NCBI GenBank assembly: GCA_029558635.1
Contig: JAKQEE010000416.1
Location: 1 to 64,000 of the forward strand
DNA length: 64,000 nt
Reading direction: 5' to 3'
Source: Pseudomonadota bacterium
GTDB lineage: Bacteria > Pseudomonadota > Alphaproteobacteria > Micavibrionales > Micavibrionaceae
Each line of letters begins with the position of its first letter. Position 1 is the stretch's first letter. This document shows positions 60,479 through 64,000 of this stretch, in pieces. The position numbers and the translations under genes were made by a program. The notes below the pieces were generated by a model. It was not told where the DNA came from, did no database searches, and saw only the letters and a program-made list of their open reading frames with translations.

Positions 60479-63442
60479 CTAATCCAGATTGAGCGAAATC
60501 AATTCGATATTCCCGCCGCTGGCCATGACATTATCGGAAACAGTTTGCTCGGTCGCAAACCGGTGAAGATAATGCGGGCCTCCCGCCTTTGGGCCGGAAC
60601 CCGAAAGCCCCATGCCCCCAAAAGGTTGAACACCGACCACAGCCCCGATCATCGAGCGGTTGATATAAATATTTCCCGCACGCATCGCGCAGGAGATTTC
60701 GTCAAAACGACCCGATAGGCGCGAATGGAGACCGAACGTCAGCCCATAGCCCGTCCCATTCACATCCTTGATTACAGAAGAAAGGTTTTTGGCTTTATAG
60801 CGGATAATGTGCAAAATCGGGCCGAAAACCTCACCCTTGAGCTGGGATAGAGAATCAATTTCCCACACCTGCGGCGAAACGAACGTGTCATTTGATCCCT
60901 GCGGGGATGGAGCTTCTGCAATTTTACGGGCGAATCCCTCTAGATACCCGACATGGGCTAAAAGATTTTGCTGAGCCTCTTCATCAATCACCGGCCCGAC
61001 ATCGGTTGAAATATCTGCCGGATTCCCGACCTGCAATTTGGCCATCGCTCCTTGCAGTAAATGAATGACACGGTCCGCAATATCATCCTGAACATATAAA
61101 ACCCGCAGCGCCGAACAGCGCTGCCCCGCCGACCCGAAAGCCGAGAGGATTACATCATCGACAACCTGTTCGGGCAAAGCGGTGCTATCGACAACCATGG
61201 CGTTCTGTCCGCCCGTTTCGGCGATGAGCGGTACAATCGGCCCGTCTTTGGCCGCAAGCGTGCGGTTGATAATTTGTGCAACCTCGGTCGATCCTGTAAA
61301 CGCCACACCCGCAATACCGGAATGCCCCACCAATTCTGCACCGACTTTACCATCCCCGACAGCCAACTGCAAAACATCCTTCGGCACACCGGCCTTGTGC
61401 AGCAAAGAAACGGCAAAAGCTGCAATCTGCGGTGTTTGTTCGGCAGGCTTGGCAATCACGCTGTTTCCGGCCATCAATGCGGCAACAACCTGCCCCGTAA
61501 AAATAGCCAGCGGGAAATTCCACGGACTGATGCACACAAACACTCCGCGCCCACCCAACCGTAGCCTGTTCACTTCACCGGTGACTGACTTCAAAACAAC
61601 ACCGTCTTCAACGAATTCTTCCCGCCCGAGCGCCGCATAATAGCGGCAAAAATCGGCAGCTTCGCGGATCTCGCCAACCCCGTCGGAGAATGTTTTTTTA
61701 GCTTCATCCCTAAGCAGCGCCATAAAACGCGGAGTTTCCTCCTCAATCAAATCCGCTGCCTTTTCAAGAATAATCGCCCGCCTCAAAGCAGGGAACATCC
61801 GCCAAGTGGCAAAAGATTTTTGTGCAGCCTGAACCATCTCGGACTCAAGCCGCAATACAGGAAATTCAAACGAACCTTTGGCGGGAATACCCGCAAAAAA
61901 CTGATCCCGCGTTTGTTTGCGCGATAAATCCGGCCCGAAAGAATTTTTCCGGTCCGCATAGATAGAGACCGGCAAAGGCAATGGCTCGGGATCTTTTTCA
62001 TCCCTTACGCGCGCAATCGGGTCTTTCAGGATGTCGCGTGCGGGGACCTTGTCATTACGCACATTGGCAACAAACGAGACATTGGCTCCGTTTTCAAGCA
62101 TCCGCCGCACCAGATATGGCAACAAATCTTCATACGGTCCGACAGGCGCGTAAATCGTCACAGGCATTTGCTCGTCTTCGCGCAAAATTCCGCCCAACGC
62201 CGCACCCATCCCGTGCAGCCTTTGAAATTCAAACCCTGTTAGATCATCCGCAGCAAAATCAAGAATGGCGGCGGCAGTATGCGCATTATGCGTGGCAAAC
62301 ATAGGATAAATCGTCCCGCGCAATTTCAAAAGCTTTTGGGCGGCAGTCAAATAGGAAAGATCAGTCTGGCTCTTGCGCTGAAAGACCGGATAATCGGCCC
62401 AGCCCGCCACTTGAGCGCGTTTGATTTCACCGTCCCAATACGCGCCTTTCACCAGACGAATTTGCAATTTCTGCCCAGTCGCGCGTGAAAGACCCGCCAC
62501 ATAATCAATAACGTTAAGACAGCGGCGGTCATAGGCCTGAACCGCAATCCCCAGCCCGCCCCAGTTTTTATTTTGCTGCGCTTCCACGACCTGACGGATA
62601 ATATCGAGAGAAATTTCAAGACGATCAGATTCCTCAGCATCAACGGTGAGGGGGATACCTTGCTCCGCTGCCATTTTGGAAAGTTCTAGCAACCGTAAAA
62701 CCAATACTGGCACGCAATGCTCGGCATGTGTCCAGTGATAGCGCGGATGAAGGGCCGAGAGCTTCACCGACATACCGTGCCGTTTTTCAAGCGGCATAGT
62801 CAGGTCGACATGTCGCCCGATTTCCAGCAATGCCCCTTTGTAACTTTCAAAATAGCGCTCGGCATCCTCGTCAGTGCGTGCGCCTTCACCCAGAATATCG
62901 AAGGAACAGCGATACCCATGCGAGGCCGCCAATTCTTTACCTGTATTCAAGGCCTCAAGAATGGTTTGCCCCATCACAAATTGCCCCCCCAAATGACGCA
63001 CAGCTTCTTTCATGGCCCGACGCACTACCGGACGGGCAAAATTTCGTACCACCGGCAAATCGAGCGTTGTCTTGGCACTTTTGAGCGCGATACCGGCTAG
63101 TCGCATAAACAAATTCTTCTCACCCAGCCCTGTCCAATCCGAAGCCGCCAGCTTTTCGGCGATCAGACGATCTGCGGTTTCGGAATCGCGAATCCGCAGC
63201 AAAGATTCGGCCAAAGTCATCAAGGCTCGCCCTTCGGGCGACGCCAGCGAATAATGCTGCAGGAATGTCTCTATCTCTGAGTTTCCACTTCTTTCCATCC
63301 GGATTTTATCAACAAAACAGATGGATTTTTCCTCGATCCTTTTGGAACGCGCCTCGTTCCACTCGATTTGCTGCAGCAAATCAGCAAGAGTGTCAGACAA
63401 AGAACGGGAACCGCAAACGAAAAAAGGGGGAGTGTCGACCAT
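60479..63442 (-). CDS. putA: Bifunctional proline dehydrogenase / P5C dehydrogenase
   Basis: A 987-residue PutA oxidising proline to glutamate in two steps. The FAD-linked proline dehydrogenase barrel is at about 130-470 (KRHGMSVKLSALHPRY, LTVDAEESDRLE, IRLVKGAYWD, FEFQRLHGMG). The aldehyde dehydrogenase follows from about 500, with the catalytic Cys in GSAGQRCSAL. The N-terminal DNA-binding domain of E. coli PutA is absent, so it is not an autorepressor. An AGGAGA lies past the start but no clear ribosome binding site is seen. A strong terminator follows. Confidence 0.95.
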   Translation of the reverse strand: MVDTPPFFVCGSRSLSDTLADLLQQIEWNEARSKRIEEKSICFVDKIRMERSGNSEIETFLQHYSLASPEGRALMTLAESLLRIRDSETADRLIAEKLAASDWTGLGEKNLFMRLAGIALKSAKTTLDLPVVRNFARPVVRRAMKEAVRHLGGQFVMGQTILEALNTGKELAASHGYRCSFDILGEGARTDEDAERYFESYKGALLEIGRHVDLTMPLEKRHGMSVKLSALHPRYHWTHAEHCVPVLVLRLLELSKMAAEQGIPLTVDAEESDRLEISLDIIRQVVEAQQNKNWGGLGIAVQAYDRRCLNVIDYVAGLSRATGQKLQIRLVKGAYWDGEIKRAQVAGWADYPVFQRKSQTDLSYLTAAQKLLKLRGTIYPMFATHNAHTAAAILDFAADDLTGFEFQRLHGMGAALGGILREDEQMPVTIYAPVGPYEDLLPYLVRRMLENGANVSFVANVRNDKVPARDILKDPIARVRDEKDPEPLPLPVSIYADRKNSFGPDLSRKQTRDQFFAGIPAKGSFEFPVLRLESEMVQAAQKSFATWRMFPALRRAIILEKAADLIEEETPRFMALLRDEAKKTFSDGVGEIREAADFCRYYAALGREEFVEDGVVLKSVTGEVNRLRLGGRGVFVCISPWNFPLAIFTGQVVAALMAGNSVIAKPAEQTPQIAAFAVSLLHKAGVPKDVLQLAVGDGKVGAELVGHSGIAGVAFTGSTEVAQIINRTLAAKDGPIVPLIAETGGQNAMVVDSTALPEQVVDDVILSAFGSAGQRCSALRVLYVQDDIADRVIHLLQGAMAKLQVGNPADISTDVGPVIDEEAQQNLLAHVGYLEGFARKIAEAPSPQGSNDTFVSPQVWEIDSLSQLKGEVFGPILHIIRYKAKNLSSVIKDVNGTGYGLTFGLHSRLSGRFDEISCAMRAGNIYINRSMIGAVVGVQPFGGMGLSGSGPKAGGPHYLHRFATEQTVSDNVMASGGNIELISLNLD

Positions 63443-63489
63443 AGGAGAAATTATAGCATTTTTTGGTGAAACGGTGCAGAGTGTTTTCC

Positions 63490-64000
63490 ATGGATGATTT
63501 TGACGCCTCCCTTAGCCCGCAACCACGCGGAAATGTGCCGGAATTGACTGTTTCCGAATTGGCTTATTCGCTGAAACGCACGCTCGAAGACACTTACGGG
63601 CGGGTCAGGGTGCGCGGCGAACTCTCAAAGGTCAAAATCCACACCTCCGGCCACCTCTATTCCGATTTAAAGGATGCTGACGCCGTTTTGAACATCGTCT
63701 GCTGGCGCACAACCCTCGCAAAGCTTGGGCTGAAGCCCGAAGAAGGTCTGGACGTCATCTGTACGGGGAAAATCACGTCCTACCCCGCCCGTTCGAACTA
63801 CCAGATGGTCATTGAACAAATGGAACTGGCGGGCGAAGGCGCGCTTCTCAAAATGCTCGAAGACCGGAAAAAGCGCCTTGCCGCCGAAGGGTTGTTTGAC
63901 GAAGCCCGAAAACAACCGATCCCGGCCCTTCCGACAATCGTCGGCGTAGTGACATCCCCGACAGGAGCTGTGATCCGCGATATCCTCCACAGAATTGGCG
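63490..64000 (+). CDS. xseA: Exodeoxyribonuclease VII large subunit, 5' part
   Basis: The first 170 residues of XseA; the gene runs off the right edge. The OB-fold domain begins [19 protein letters not shown] and holds [19 protein letters not shown], and the domain boundary [19 protein letters not shown] is diagnostic. With XseB it degrades single-stranded DNA from either end into oligonucleotides. The start is ATG at 63490, 47 bases from the divergent putA. Confidence 0.93.
   Translation, partial: MDDFDASLSPQPRGNVPELTVSELAYSLKRTLEDTYGRVRVRGELSKVKIHTSGHLYSDLKDADAVLNIVCWRTTLAKLGLKPEEGLDVICTGKITSYPARSNYQMVIEQMELAGEGALLKMLEDRKKRLAAEGLFDEARKQPIPALPTIVGVVTSPTGAVIRDILHRIG

Noticed and set aside
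1-64000. CRISPR arrays or rRNA genes
   Set aside because: No regularly spaced repeats and no rRNA sequence were seen while reading the window.

Overview
The window is a 64 kb piece of an alphaproteobacterial chromosome. The evidence is the leuS-lptE-holA order, the alphaproteobacterial FGS form of phosphatidylserine decarboxylase, a DivL-type histidine-kinase homologue carrying Tyr instead of His, a DUF3576 lipoprotein, and a serine-recombinase cassette with a DUF2924 partner. The genus cannot be fixed from sequence alone. Several small Ala/Pro/Gln-rich proteins look lineage-specific.

Positions 1 to about 25.8 kb are a prophage, nearly all on the minus strand and cut by the left edge. Read in the direction of transcription (right to left), the packaging and head module follows phage lambda order: Nu1, A, W, B, C with nested Nu3, D, E, an FI-position gene, FII, Z, U and the first codons of a V-like tail tube gene. 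Accessory genes interrupt this order: an AT-rich aminoglycoside-phosphotransferase-like kinase between portal and protease, a plus-strand gene of unknown function between gpW and terminase, and a HEPN/zinc-ribbon gene coupled to two DNA methyltransferases. Further right come a HipB-HipA pair followed closely by another HEPN protein, a metallophosphoesterase, small unknown genes, a TOPRIM primase-helicase, a sigma-like factor and a four-gene serine recombinase cassette close to tRNA-Tyr.

From about 26 kb to the right edge the content is chromosomal: rlmB, accD, folC, holA, lptE, leuS, mdh, a diguanylate cyclase, psd, pssA, a divL-like gene, a TerC transporter, rpoN, tRNA-Ser, argF, rsmE, ubiA, purD, a soluble PAS chemoreceptor, putA and the start of xseA. 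psd and pssA form a phospholipid unit, leuS-lptE-holA a housekeeping unit, and the DivL homologue, the GGDEF protein and the chemoreceptor are signalling proteins. A truncated integrase lies just downstream of tRNA-Ser and marks a lost mobile element.

The most interesting structures are the AT-rich candidate defence genes in the prophage (kinase, HEPN-zinc ribbon with methyltransferases, HipBA-HEPN with four operator copies), a homopolymer frameshift in a DUF3489 gene, a 123-nt ungapped repeat present twice plus a fragment, terminator-like hairpins inside late-gene reading frames, and hairpins that cover the ribosome binding sites of argF and the prophage sigma-like gene.
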